From Sandaracinus amylolyticus (GTDB lineage Bacteria; Myxococcota_A; Polyangia; Polyangiales; Sandaracinaceae): 64,000 bases of DNA. The first letter of the stretch is position 1, and each line of letters starts with the position of its first letter. The translations under genes and the position numbers were made by a program. A model generated the notes under the pieces. The model did not search any database. It was given only the letters and a program-made list of their open reading frames with translations, and was not told where the DNA came from. Positions 35,926 to 44,340 of the stretch are shown here, piece after piece. The stretch is from contig NZ_CP070225.1 of NCBI RefSeq assembly GCF_021631985.1, positions 6,200,001-6,264,000 on the forward strand. The letters run 5' to 3'.

Positions 35926-36918
35926 ATGCGTAGCTGGAAGGGCGCCGCAGCAGCCGGCGTGTGGCTGGTCGCCGCGGCGTGCGGTGGTGAGGGAACCGAG
36001 ACGTCGCGTGCCGATCTCGAGAGCGAGAGCATCGGAGGCGAAGCGGTCGCGACCGGCGAGACGCGCCGCACTCTCGAGGACGAGTACTCCGCTGCGCAGA
36101 GCGATGCCTACGGTGTCGATCCCGCGGTCACCCGCGAGATGCAGTCGAGCGGCACCGGCGCGTCGGGCTCGGTCGGCGCCGAGGGCATGGGCACCGGCGC
36201 AGGTGTGAGTGGCTCGATCGACGAGAGCGGCATGCGCGCCGGCACGACCGGCGACATCGGCGCGAGCGGTGAGATCGGCACCGAGGGCGTCAGCGGCTCG
36301 ATGCAGGAGCCCGGCATGGCGCAGTCGGGCGCGATGCAGGAGCCCGGCATGGAGCAGCAGCCCGGCATGGCGCAGGAGCCGGGCATGGAGCCCGAGCCGA
36401 TGGCGCAGGCCAACGTCTGCCCCGCCGACATCGAGGGCCTCAACGTGCGCGTCTCGACGATCCCGCGCGGTGGCGCGCTCGTCTTCACGGTGCGCAACGA
36501 GGAGAACGTCACCGAGCTCCGTGATCGTCTCAACACGTTCGCCGACATGCATCGTCGTCATCACGAGCAGATGCAGCCGGGCGCGACCGGGGCGGCGGAG
36601 ACGACCCAGCCGGGCGCGAGCGCGCAGGCGGACGTCGGCCCGGGTGGCGTGAGCGGCAGCGCGGGCATGGGTGAGCACGAGGGCCACGCCGGGATGACCG
36701 CGCAGGCCGGCACCGAGCAGGAGCAGTTCGCCGATCCGAGCGCGCTGATCCACCAGGCGAGCGAGGTGCGCGTCGTCGAGATCCCGCGCGGTGCGCGCCT
36801 CGAGGTGCGCCTCGACGACTCGACGCAGGTCCGCGATCTCCGCAGCGAGCTGCGCGAGGACGCGACGATGCTGCGCGAGGGCCGCTGCCCGCTCGCGCTG
36901 CAGGTCGAGAGCACCTGA
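35926..36918 (+). CDS. Lipoprotein with Met/Pro/Gly repeats and a duplicated domain
   Basis: The protein has 330 residues. The signal GVWLVAAAC places the acylated Cys near residue 19. The middle is low complexity: Gly/Ser-rich, then tandem MQEPGM/MEQQPGM/MAQEPGM units around 125-160. Two copies of a folded module follow. The first (about 165-215) has LNVRVSTIPRGGALVFTVRN and the second (about 270-325) has EVRVVEIPRGARLEVRLDDS; both continue into a helix with LRDRL / LRSEL and a charged end. The duplication is visible by eye. No family was recognised. A structural role at the outer membrane is a guess. The neighbouring 37119 gene is also an envelope protein. Confidence 0.75.
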   Translation: MRSWKGAAAAGVWLVAAACGGEGTETSRADLESESIGGEAVATGETRRTLEDEYSAAQSDAYGVDPAVTREMQSSGTGASGSVGAEGMGTGAGVSGSIDESGMRAGTTGDIGASGEIGTEGVSGSMQEPGMAQSGAMQEPGMEQQPGMAQEPGMEPEPMAQANVCPADIEGLNVRVSTIPRGGALVFTVRNEENVTELRDRLNTFADMHRRHHEQMQPGATGAAETTQPGASAQADVGPGGVSGSAGMGEHEGHAGMTAQAGTEQEQFADPSALIHQASEVRVVEIPRGARLEVRLDDSTQVRDLRSELREDATMLREGRCPLALQVEST

Positions 36919-37118
36919 TCGCATCGCGCGCGCTCGGCAGAGCGCACGGCGAACACGCGACGCGCTCGCTCCTCGTGGGGCGGGCGCGTTCGCGTTTCGC
37001 GCGCACGTCGCAGCGACGCCACGCCTCGCCACGAGCCGAGCACGGCAAGCGAATTGCTCTTCTCACGTCCGCGCGAGGTCGATGCTCGACCTCGCCATCA
37101 CGCAGAGGAGAGACGCAG

Positions 37119-37739
37119 ATGCAACATCGATCGTGGATGTCGATCGCCGCGCTCGCCCTCGGCCTGGCGGCGACGGCTCCCGCGGCCGCGCAAGAGGTCG
37201 AGGTCGAGCAGAACTACTACTACGAGCCGGTCGTCGTGGAAGAGCCCCACGACTTCGTGCGCTTCCGCTTCGGCATCAGCGGGCTCGGTGGCGGGCAGTG
37301 GGAGTCGGGCCCCGACCTCGGCATGGGCGGCGCCGCGCTCCGTCTGGGCGTGCAGATCGGCGACATCTTCGCGGTCTACTACCAGCCCACCGGCATGATC
37401 GGCTCGATCATCGATCGCGATCCCGGTCGCGACGAGATCGCGGGATTGATGTGGAACACCGCGATGGCGGAGCTGACGCTCGGCAACATGTTCCAGATCG
37501 GCGTGGGCCCCTCGGTCGACTTCATCTGGGGCTGTGAAGAGGACATCCAGGACGAGCTCGAGTGTGCGAACAGCGACGTCTTCTTCGGCCTCGACGGTCG
37601 CCTCGCGCTCGTGCTCGGCGACTACGGTCCCGGCTCGCGCGAGGGCTTCGTGATCGAGGCGCGCATCCATCCGACCTGGTTCTCCGACGACGAGGCGTCG
37701 ATCGCAGTGCTCGGGGGTCTCGGCTTCGAGGTCTATTGA
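37119..37739 (+). CDS. Secreted protein, probable small outer-membrane beta-barrel
   Basis: The protein has 206 residues. The ATG at 37119 has AGAGGAGAG upstream and gives a signal peptide ending TAPAAAQE. The mature part has alternating hydrophobic strands with Gly/Tyr turns (FVRFRFGISGLGGGQW, AALRLGVQIGDIFAVYYQP, MFQIGVGPSVDFIWG, FVIEARIHPTWF) and ends in an aromatic residue (LGFEVY), the usual signal for outer-membrane barrel insertion. Two Cys (CEED...LECA) are close together and may pair. No specific family was recognised. A terminator lies 90 bases downstream. Confidence 0.72.
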   Translation: MQHRSWMSIAALALGLAATAPAAAQEVEVEQNYYYEPVVVEEPHDFVRFRFGISGLGGGQWESGPDLGMGGAALRLGVQIGDIFAVYYQPTGMIGSIIDRDPGRDEIAGLMWNTAMAELTLGNMFQIGVGPSVDFIWGCEEDIQDELECANSDVFFGLDGRLALVLGDYGPGSREGFVIEARIHPTWFSDDEASIAVLGGLGFEVY

Positions 37740-37750
37740 GCCCGCGACGC

Positions 37751-37785
37751 GAGCGACGGTAGGAATCGGCGGGCGAGCCGGTCCC
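37751..37785. repeat. Fragment of dispersed repeat family B
   Basis: GCGACGGTAGG-A-TCGGCGGGCGAGCCG matches the centre-to-end part of the 84-base unit found at 17631 and 56244 (GACGGTAGGGACCGGCGGGC then GAGCCG). The remainder of the unit is not recognisable here. Confidence 0.65.
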
Positions 37786-37830
37786 GAGCGAGGCACGGCG
37801 CGCGCGAGCGCCGCCGGGAGGGAGCCGCGC

Positions 37831-37871
37831 GAGGGTCGCACCACCTGGTGCGGCCCTCGTGTCGTTTTCTT
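37831..37871 (+). terminator. Intrinsic terminator
   Basis: The stem GAGGGTCGCACCA (37831-37843), a 2-base loop and TGGTGCGGCCCTC (37846-37858) have one mismatch. GTGTCGTTTTCTT follows. This is a strong hairpin with a T-rich tail, placed after the gene ending at 37739. Confidence 0.75.
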
Positions 37872-37904
37872 GACGTGCACGGTGGGGCGCGCGCGGATCG
37901 CACG

Positions 37905-38420
37905 GTGAGCGCGGATCGCACGTCGTGGATGGCCCTCGCGCTGGTGCTCGCGTCGATCGCGGTCACGACGTGGATCGCGCGCGCATGGCGTCGCCTCCGC
38001 GCGCGATCGCGGCAGCTGCGCGCTCGGCGCGGAGAGCGCGATGCCGAGCGACTGCTCGCGCGCGCCGGATGGGTCGTCGAGGCACGACAGGTCGCGCGCA
38101 CGCTGCGCTTCGAGGTCGACGGCGCGCCCACCGAAGCGAACGTGCGCTGCGATCTGCTGGTGCGGCGCGGCGCGCGTCGCTGCGTCGCCGAGGTGAAGAC
38201 CGGCGCGCTCGCACCGCGCCTCGATCACGCGCCGACGCGCCGCCAGCTCCTCGAGTACCGGCTCGCGTTCGACGTCGACGGCGTGCTGCTCGTCGACGCC
38301 GAGTCCGGACGCGTGATGGAGGTGCGCTTCCCGCTCGCGATGCCACGACGCATGAGCGTCTTGCTGTGGCTCGTCGCGGGCGCGGCGCTCGGTGCGATCA
38401 CCACGCTGCTCGCGCGGTGA
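37905..38420 (+). CDS. Membrane-anchored nuclease-like (PD-(D/E)XK fold) protein
   Basis: The protein has 171 residues from GTG; an ATG at 37929 is an alternative that loses eight residues. One membrane helix is at the N-terminus (WMALALVLASIAVTTWIA) and one at the C-terminus (SVLLWLVAGAALGAITTLL). The soluble part has AERLLARAGWVV with the acidic helix, then NVRCDLLVRRGARRCVAEVKTG, which fits the PD-(D/E)XK core (Asp in DLL, Glu-x-Lys in EVK). The fold is that of restriction and Holliday-junction nucleases, but membrane tethers at both ends are odd for a nuclease. It may be a non-nuclease member. A terminator precedes it, so it has its own promoter. Confidence 0.7.
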   Translation: MSADRTSWMALALVLASIAVTTWIARAWRRLRARSRQLRARRGERDAERLLARAGWVVEARQVARTLRFEVDGAPTEANVRCDLLVRRGARRCVAEVKTGALAPRLDHAPTRRQLLEYRLAFDVDGVLLVDAESGRVMEVRFPLAMPRRMSVLLWLVAGAALGAITTLLAR

Positions 38421-41400
38421 TCACTCCGCAGCTTGCGCGACGCTCTCGCTCGCGAGCACGTGCGCGAGCCACGCGTCCGCGAGCTTCTCGTGCGCCGAGC
38501 TCTGGCGCAGTCGCTGCCGCAGGAAGTCGAAGTCGACCTCGTCGAGCGGCTGATCCTGCTCGTAGCACGTGTACACGAAGCGCTCCTTGCCGGTCGCCGG
38601 GTCCACGCGCCGCTGCAGGCACTGCCCGCAGATCTCTTTCATCATGCACTGCATCGGCGAGTTGATGCTGCCGAGCGCGACCTTCGCGCGGCCGAGCTGC
38701 ACGAGCGGTCCCTGCCGCGCATCGCGCACCGCGCGCATCATCCCGTCGGAGCCGATCGCGAGCACACGATCGACCTCGCCGAGCGAGAACACGCGCTCGC
38801 CGAGCTCACCGCGCTCGTAGGCCTGCATCGCCTGCACGATGTTCCCGCGGAACTGCCCGTCCTGCGGGCGGCGCGGCGCGATCGACGCGCCGGTGTCGTT
38901 CGCCCAGATGACCTGATCCGAGCTCGCCTCGATCTCGTCCTGCTCGAAGAGCTGCGCGCTGTCGCGATAGCCCGCGAAGTACAGCACGCGCGATCCCGCC
39001 TCGCGCAGCGCGCGACCGATCGAGAAGAGCACCGCGTTGCCGAGCCCGCCGCCGAGCAGGAGCACGTTCTCGCCGTGCCCGATCTCGGTGGGCGCGCCGG
39101 TCGGGCCCATCAGCACGATCGGATCGCCGGGACGCATGCGCTCGCAGAGCTTCGACGACGCGCCCATCTCGAGCACGATCACCGAGACCAGGCCGCGCTC
39201 GAGATCGGTGCGTGCACCGGTGAGCGCGAGGCCCTCGGTGACGAGTGACGTGCCTTGCGCGCGCGACGCCAGGCTCTCGAGGCCCTGCAGTCGATAGAAC
39301 TGCCCGGGCCGGAACGCGCGGGCCGCGCGCGGCGCGTGCACCACGACCTCGACGATGCCGGGCGCGAGCCGCTTCGTCTCGTGCACCCGCGCGAGCAGCT
39401 CGTCGTCGAGCGTCGCGACGAGCGCGCTCCACGACGCGTCGCGCGTGCTCTGGTGCGCGGGATCGAGCGCCGCGATCTCGCGCGCGAAGAGACGCGAGAC
39501 GTGCACGTGCCCGTCCTTCGCGCTCGCCATCGCCTTCACGACGCTGCCCGCGTACTTCGGGTGGTTGTCGCCGTAGTAGCTGACGACGCGCCCGTCCTTC
39601 GCATGGCTCGTGAAGAAGCCCTCGCCGCTCGGCGCGGGCACCAGCGTGATCGCTCCGTCCTCGCCCACCCGCGCGTCGTGGCTCGCGAAGAACCCGCGGC
39701 GATCGATCGCGAACGTGCCGGGGTGCTCGCGCTCGTAGGTCACGTTCGGGCGCGTGCCCGCCGCGACCAGGATCGTGCGCGCCGGCACCTTCACGCGCTC
39801 GCCGGTCCCACGCAGCGCGCCGCCCTCCGCGATCTCCTGGCGCTCGAAGCTGATCGCCTCCGCCGCGCCGAAGCGATCGACGTGCACCTCCGCAGGCGCG
39901 AGGAGCTCGAGGTAGCGCACGCCCTCCTCGAGCGACTTCGCGACCTCTTCGTGGTTCAGGCGGTACGCCGGCGAGTCCGCGAGGCGACGACGGTACGCGA
40001 GCCGCACCCCGCCCCACCCATCGAGCAGCGCCTGGATGCGCGGCGCACGCAGCTCGCGCGCCGCCGCCGCGCGCTCTTCACGAAGCGCGCGCGCGTGCTC
40101 GAGGTGCTCGCGCACCACCTCGCGCTCTTCCTCGTCGAGCCGCGCCAGCACTGCGTCGATCGAGCGCCCGCGCGCCATCGCCTCGACGCGCTCCAGCGTC
40201 TTCTCGACCTGCACCACGTAGTACGCGAGCAGCTCGGTCGCCGCGTCGATCGCGGTCAGACCGCCGCCGATCACGACCGCGGGCAGGCGCACCTGGAGCT
40301 GCGCGAGCGAGTCGCGCTTGAACGCGCCGCCGAGCTGCAAGCCCATCAGGAAGTCGCTCGCCTGGCGCACGCCGCGCGCGAGCCCGTTGGGCACGTCGAT
40401 CATCGTCGGCTTGCCCGCGCCCGCCGCGATCGCGACGTGATCGAAGCCGAGCGACCACGCGTCCTCGAGCGTGATCGTCCCGCCGAAGCGCACGCCGCCA
40501 TACGCGCGGAACGTCGCGCGACGCGCGAGGTTCAGGTGCAGCAGCGCGAGGAACGACTTGTCCCAGCGCACCGTGATGCCGTACTCGCTCACGCCGCCGA
40601 AGCCGCCGATCACGCGCTCCTCGAGCGGCGCGCGCAGCGCGTCCACGTCGCGCACCGGCACCGGCGGACGCTCGCTCGATCCCACCAGCTCGGGCGGCAG
40701 CGGCTCGAGCTTCAGCCCGTCGATCGCGACGACCCCGAACCCCTCGTTCACGAGGTGATGGCAGAGCGTGTAGCCCGCGGGCCCGAGCCCGACGACGAGC
40801 ACGTTCTTCCCGATGTTCGCGCGGGGGTACGGGCGCGTGACCTGGAGCGGGTTCCAGCGCGTCAGCAGCGACCAGATCTCGAAGCCCCAGGGCAGACGCA
40901 GCACGTCCTCGAGGACGCGCGTCTCGATCTCCGGGATGTTCACCGGCTCCGAGGTCTGGAAGACGCACGCCTTCATGCAGTCGTTGCAGATGCGGTGACC
41001 GGTGCCGGGGCACATCGGGTTCGCGATCGTCACCGCCGCGAGCGCGCCGATCACCTCTCCGCCGCGGCGCAGCTCGTTCATCTCGCCGATCGGCTCGTGC
41101 AGCGGACAGCCCGGCAGCTCGACGCCGATGGGGTTCTTCTTGAGCGCGCCGCTCTTGTCCTTGAGGCCCTTGCTGCACGAGTCCTTCTCGCGCGCGTGGC
41201 AGTCGAGGCAGAGATCGACCTCGGTCGCGATCGCACGCGGCGAGCCGCGATGATCGGTGAGCGCGAACGGCTCGACCCGCTCGCGACGATGATCGCGCGG
41301 CCCCTCGAGCTCGCCCGGCGCGCGCGCATCCTTGGGCACCCGCAGCTCGACGAGCTTCTCGTGGTGCAGCTCGTGGCGCGCGCGCAGCGAGGGCCAGCGC

Positions 41401-42095
41401 GACACCGGATCGGCGGCATCGGCGCGACGCGCGTGGATCGACACGACGATCGCATCGATCACCCGCGCCGCGAGCGCTCCATCGTCGAGCGCGCTCACGT
41501 CGTCGGCGAGGGCGACCGACGCCCGCAGCCGCGACGCGTCCTCGCGCAGCGCGTCGGTCCAGCTCGCGCCACCGCCGCGCGCGACCTTGCGCGCGGTGTC
41601 GTCGATCGCGTGCACCCGCAGCCCCGCGATCGCGATCGCGCGCTCTTCGTCCTGGTCGTCGGCGGCGAACGTCGTGCGCGCTGCCGACGCGATCGCGTGC
41701 GCGGTCTCGAGCGCACTGCTCCACGCGGGCGTGGTCTTCGCGTCGATCACCCGCTTCTTGAGCACCGCCTTGCGGAACGCGAACACCGGCTCCTCGAGCG
41801 CGATCGATCGCGAGCGCTCGTCGACCTCGCGCTCGACCCCGAAGAGCCGCGCGACGAATCGACCGACGTAGGGCGCGACCGCGACGATCGTCGCCGACAC
41901 GTCCTTCGCGCCGAGCGCGTCCGGCGCCGCACGCCATGTCTCGAGCCGCGCGTGGGCCTCGCCGTCCTGCTCCGCGAGCCACGCGTCGAAGCGCTCGTGC
42001 AGCGCTCGCAACCCGGTCGGATGGTGCAGATCGGGCCAGGAGAAGCCCTCGATGCCGAGGTGCAACGTCTCGGACTCGTTCAGCAAAGCGCGCAT
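38421..42095 (-). CDS. 1224-residue flavin/Fe-S oxidoreductase (GltD-like plus PyrK/FNR-like)
   Basis: A helical N-domain of about 290 residues leads to Cys-rich electron-transfer motifs (CLDCHAREKDSC near 300-315, CPLH, and CPGTGHRICNDCMKAC near 355-370). A GltD-like FAD/NAD domain follows (NVLVVGLGPAGYTLC near 430, VVIGGGLTAIDAATELL, TILVAAGTRPNVTYE). The last third is ferredoxin-NADP reductase-like (AFRPGQFYRLQGLE, LLLGGGLGNAVLFS) and ends in a PyrK-type cluster motif (MQCMMKEICGQCLQRR). It should pass electrons from NAD(P)H through FAD and Fe-S centres; the acceptor is unknown. It is transcribed alone from a promoter at 42105-42133. Confidence 0.85.
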   Translation of the reverse strand: MRALLNESETLHLGIEGFSWPDLHHPTGLRALHERFDAWLAEQDGEAHARLETWRAAPDALGAKDVSATIVAVAPYVGRFVARLFGVEREVDERSRSIALEEPVFAFRKAVLKKRVIDAKTTPAWSSALETAHAIASAARTTFAADDQDEERAIAIAGLRVHAIDDTARKVARGGGASWTDALREDASRLRASVALADDVSALDDGALAARVIDAIVVSIHARRADAADPVSRWPSLRARHELHHEKLVELRVPKDARAPGELEGPRDHRRERVEPFALTDHRGSPRAIATEVDLCLDCHAREKDSCSKGLKDKSGALKKNPIGVELPGCPLHEPIGEMNELRRGGEVIGALAAVTIANPMCPGTGHRICNDCMKACVFQTSEPVNIPEIETRVLEDVLRLPWGFEIWSLLTRWNPLQVTRPYPRANIGKNVLVVGLGPAGYTLCHHLVNEGFGVVAIDGLKLEPLPPELVGSSERPPVPVRDVDALRAPLEERVIGGFGGVSEYGITVRWDKSFLALLHLNLARRATFRAYGGVRFGGTITLEDAWSLGFDHVAIAAGAGKPTMIDVPNGLARGVRQASDFLMGLQLGGAFKRDSLAQLQVRLPAVVIGGGLTAIDAATELLAYYVVQVEKTLERVEAMARGRSIDAVLARLDEEEREVVREHLEHARALREERAAAARELRAPRIQALLDGWGGVRLAYRRRLADSPAYRLNHEEVAKSLEEGVRYLELLAPAEVHVDRFGAAEAISFERQEIAEGGALRGTGERVKVPARTILVAAGTRPNVTYEREHPGTFAIDRRGFFASHDARVGEDGAITLVPAPSGEGFFTSHAKDGRVVSYYGDNHPKYAGSVVKAMASAKDGHVHVSRLFAREIAALDPAHQSTRDASWSALVATLDDELLARVHETKRLAPGIVEVVVHAPRAARAFRPGQFYRLQGLESLASRAQGTSLVTEGLALTGARTDLERGLVSVIVLEMGASSKLCERMRPGDPIVLMGPTGAPTEIGHGENVLLLGGGLGNAVLFSIGRALREAGSRVLYFAGYRDSAQLFEQDEIEASSDQVIWANDTGASIAPRRPQDGQFRGNIVQAMQAYERGELGERVFSLGEVDRVLAIGSDGMMRAVRDARQGPLVQLGRAKVALGSINSPMQCMMKEICGQCLQRRVDPATGKERFVYTCYEQDQPLDEVDFDFLRQRLRQSSAHEKLADAWLAHVLASESVAQAAE

Positions 42096-42104
42096 TGCTG
42101 AGTA

Positions 42105-42133
42105 AATCTATCGGGAATTGGGGGAAGTCGCAA
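42105..42133 (-). promoter_or_regulatory. Sigma70-type promoter of the oxidoreductase gene
   Basis: Read on the minus strand: TTGCGA (42133-42128), a 17-base spacer, then TAGATT (42110-42105). The -10 ends only nine bases before the ATG, so the transcript would be almost leaderless. Confidence 0.45.
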
Positions 42134-42233
42134 CCGGAGCCACTGGGGAGGTACACACGGGCCGTCCGAATGCGCGTGTCTCCGGCCCGTGATCTCGTCG
42201 TGCCCACACCGCGTCGCCTACGCTGCCCAGCGC

Positions 42234-42998
42234 ATGCGCTCGTTCCATCTGCGCGTCCGCGGCGTCGAGCTCGCGTGCGAAGAGCACGGCGAGGGCGCGC
42301 GGGCGCTGGTGCTCGTCCACGGCTACACCGGATCACGACGCGACTTCGCGTGGGTCGCCCCTGCGCTCGCCGCGCACGAGCGTCGCGTGATCGTGATCGA
42401 GCAGCGCGGGCACGGGCGCTCGACGTGGCTGCGCGACGACGAGGCGTACACGCTCGACGCGCTCACCCACGACCTCGGCGCGGCGCTCGATGCGCTCGAG
42501 CTCGATCGCGTCGATCTCGTCGGGCACTCGATGGGCGGCCAGGTCGCGCTACGGCTCGCGCTCGACGCGCCGCATCGGGTGCGCTCGCTGGCGCTGGTCT
42601 CGACCTGGGGCGGCTGCATCGACGTGTTCCCGAAGCCGCCGCTGCACAGCCGCGTGATCGACGCGTTCCCGCTGCTCCGTCAGGCGGCCGATGCCTACCA
42701 CCGCACCCGCGGCCGCCAGGTCCCCGCGGCGCCGCTCGACGTCGATCCCCACGCGTATCGCGCGCTTCCTCGCACCATGCGCGCGGCCGATCTGCGCGGG
42801 CGCCTCACGTCGCTGCACGTGCCCACGCGCGTGATCGTCGGCGGCGCGGACGCCCGCTTCGTGCCCCACGCGGCCGCGCTCGCGCGCGTGATCCCGGACG
42901 CGACGCTCACGGTGATCGATCACGCCGGCCATCAGGTGATGACCGAGCGCCCGCGCGCATTCGTCGACGTGCTCGAGCCCCACCTCGCCGCGAGCTGA
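42234..42998 (+). CDS. Alpha/beta-hydrolase
   Basis: The protein has 254 residues. The oxyanion region is LVLVHGYTGSRRDF, followed by VIVIEQRGHGRST, and the nucleophile elbow is GHSMGG with Ser near residue 99. The acid is likely the Asp in VIVGGADARFVP, and the catalytic His is in VIDHAGHQVMTE near the C-terminus. All three catalytic residues are present. The family includes esterases, lipases and C-C hydrolases, and the substrate is unknown. The ATG at 42234 is chosen; the earlier frame start at 42189 lacks a ribosome binding site. It is divergent from the big oxidoreductase. Confidence 0.9.
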   Translation: MRSFHLRVRGVELACEEHGEGARALVLVHGYTGSRRDFAWVAPALAAHERRVIVIEQRGHGRSTWLRDDEAYTLDALTHDLGAALDALELDRVDLVGHSMGGQVALRLALDAPHRVRSLALVSTWGGCIDVFPKPPLHSRVIDAFPLLRQAADAYHRTRGRQVPAAPLDVDPHAYRALPRTMRAADLRGRLTSLHVPTRVIVGGADARFVPHAAALARVIPDATLTVIDHAGHQVMTERPRAFVDVLEPHLAAS

Positions 42999-43007
42999 GG
43001 AGATTCT

Positions 43008-43264
43008 TGAGGAAAGCAGGAGGGTTAGGAAGACCACGTCACCGAGCCTTCCTGCCGACTCACCTGCGCACCGTTGATCCCGACGAGACTTCTTCGTTGG
43101 AGCACTGAGCGCGAAGTCGCGGTGCACCACGAACGAAGCACCGTGGTCTTCCTACTCCTCCTGCTCTCCTCAGAAATTCTCTTCGTTCGAGCACCACAGG
43201 CGAAGTTGCGGTGCACCACGCGCAAAGCACCCGTGGTCTTCCTTCTCCTCCTGCTCTCCTCAGA
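43008..43264. repeat. Long inverted repeat, family A copy 3, with duplicated right half
   Basis: The left arm TGAGGAAAGCAGGAGGG leads to AGGAAGACCACG (43008-43038). The right arm, as CGTGGTCTTCC then CTCCTGCTCTCCTCAG, occurs twice: at 43142-43172 and 43232-43262. Each lies within an approximately 89-base direct repeat that also contains CTTCGTT-GAGCAC and GGTGCACCACG. This is the largest of three related elements and fills the gap between two genes. Confidence 0.85.
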
Positions 43265-43281
43265 AGCTCCGGCTCTCCTCG

Positions 43282-43536
43282 CTACATGACGAGCCGCACC
43301 GCCGGATGCGCGACGAGCTCGCGATGCAAGTCGTCGCGCTCCTGCTCGGTGTGGACGATCAGCACCACGTGCAGCGAGATCCAGCGGCCCTCGCGGCTGC
43401 GGCGCGGCTCCGCGACGCTGTGCGCGCGCGAGCCCATCACGGTCACGATCGCGGAGCGGAGCTCCACCTCGTCGGCGCCGATCACCCGGTACTCCCACTC
43501 GAGCGGGTACGTCAGCGTGGGTCGCGCGTTCGACAT
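43282..43536 (-). CDS. DUF493/YbeD-like small protein
   Basis: The protein has 84 residues, the normal family length. Landmarks are YPLEWEYRVIGADEVEL near the N-terminus, the basic loop EPRRSREGRWISLHV, and the final helix DDLHRELVAHPAVRLVM. The fold is a small ferredoxin-like alpha/beta domain; Escherichia coli YbeD belongs to it, and its role is not well defined. It is 29 bases downstream of the pyrophosphohydrolase gene on the same strand, so they form a short operon. Its stop lies 18 bases beyond the family A repeat. Confidence 0.82.
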   Translation of the reverse strand: MSNARPTLTYPLEWEYRVIGADEVELRSAIVTVMGSRAHSVAEPRRSREGRWISLHVVLIVHTEQERDDLHRELVAHPAVRLVM

Positions 43537-43565
43537 GACGTGATCGTAGCGCGGGGCCGCTCGAA

Positions 43566-43922
43566 TCACAGCTCGTCGTACTTCTTCGCGTTGCCGCGCG
43601 CCTTCTCGACCGGGTACTTCTGCGCGTTGAGCTGCATCTTCGCGCGCACCGCGTCGTCGAGCGCGATGCCCGTCGCGTGCGCGAGGAAGAGCAAGTAGAC
43701 CTGCACGTCGGCCAGCTCGTGCGCGACCTTCTCGCGGTACGCGGGATCGCGCAGCGCCTCCGCGATCTCCGCGTCGTCCTTCCACAAGAAGAGCTCCGCG
43801 AGCTCGCCCGCCTCGATGCCGAGCCCCATCGCGAGGTTCTTCGGCGTGTGGAAGCGCCCCCACTCTCGCTCGTCGCGGAAGCGCAGCGCCTCGCGCGCGA
43901 GCTCGTCGAACGTCGTCGTCAT
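43566..43922 (-). CDS. MazG-like nucleotide pyrophosphohydrolase
   Basis: The protein has 118 residues. The four-helix fold of the dCTPase/iMazG group is visible: FRDEREWGRFHTPKNLAMGL, then the metal-binding helix IEAGELAELFLW, KVAHELADVQVYLLFLA with the second acidic pair, and NAQKYPVEKARGNAKKYDEL at the end. These enzymes hydrolyse noncanonical or excess nucleoside triphosphates to monophosphates, cleaning the nucleotide pool. All expected Glu/Asp residues appear present. It is the first gene of a two-gene minus operon and divergent from the gene at 43989. Confidence 0.9.
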   Translation of the reverse strand: MTTTFDELAREALRFRDEREWGRFHTPKNLAMGLGIEAGELAELFLWKDDAEIAEALRDPAYREKVAHELADVQVYLLFLAHATGIALDDAVRAKMQLNAQKYPVEKARGNAKKYDEL

Positions 43923-43988
43923 CTCCGCACCATAGCCGGGAAGCCGACGAACGTTCGTGCGTACGATGCGCCCCGGGAGGGTGCACGA

Positions 43989-44243
43989 ATGCAGCAACCG
44001 GGGCCGCGGGACATCCCGCCGACGATGGGGATGCCGGTGCAGCCGCCGCCTCCGCCCTTCCCTCCGCCGCGCTCGCCCACTCGCGGCAGCGGCGCGCGCA
44101 TCGGCATCATCGCCGGGGTCGTCGCGGGCCTCGGCTGCCTCGGGCTGATCGGCCTCGCGGGCGCAGCCGGCGTCGTGTACTTCGTGCTCTCCGACATCGA
44201 CGCGCCGCCGTACATCGACGCGCCGCCCACGCCGCCTGGGTGA
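43989..44243 (+). CDS. Small Pro-rich single-pass membrane protein
   Basis: The protein has 84 residues. The N-terminal 35 are Pro-rich (VQPPPPPFPPPRSP, then TRGSGAR). One membrane helix follows (IGIIAGVVAGLGCLGLIGLA, with more hydrophobic residues after it), then a short Asp/Pro tail (DIDAPPYIDAPPTPPG). No enzyme or binding motif is visible. Proline-rich cytoplasmic tails with one helix are typical of small myxobacterial membrane proteins. It is divergent from the MazG-like gene. Confidence 0.6.
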   Translation: MQQPGPRDIPPTMGMPVQPPPPPFPPPRSPTRGSGARIGIIAGVVAGLGCLGLIGLAGAAGVVYFVLSDIDAPPYIDAPPTPPG

Positions 44244-44340
44244 TCGGAGGCGGCCCGACGATCGGCGGCGCGGAGCGGAGCGAGACGAGTCGTGCTGCGG
44301 TGCACGCGCGGCCAGAAACCGCTGATCGCCGTAGCACCAA

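Noticed and set aside
38421-42095. Glutamate synthase large or small subunit
   Set aside because: The FAD domain is GltD-like, but there is no amidotransferase or FMN domain, and the FNR/PyrK-like end does not occur in GltB or GltD.
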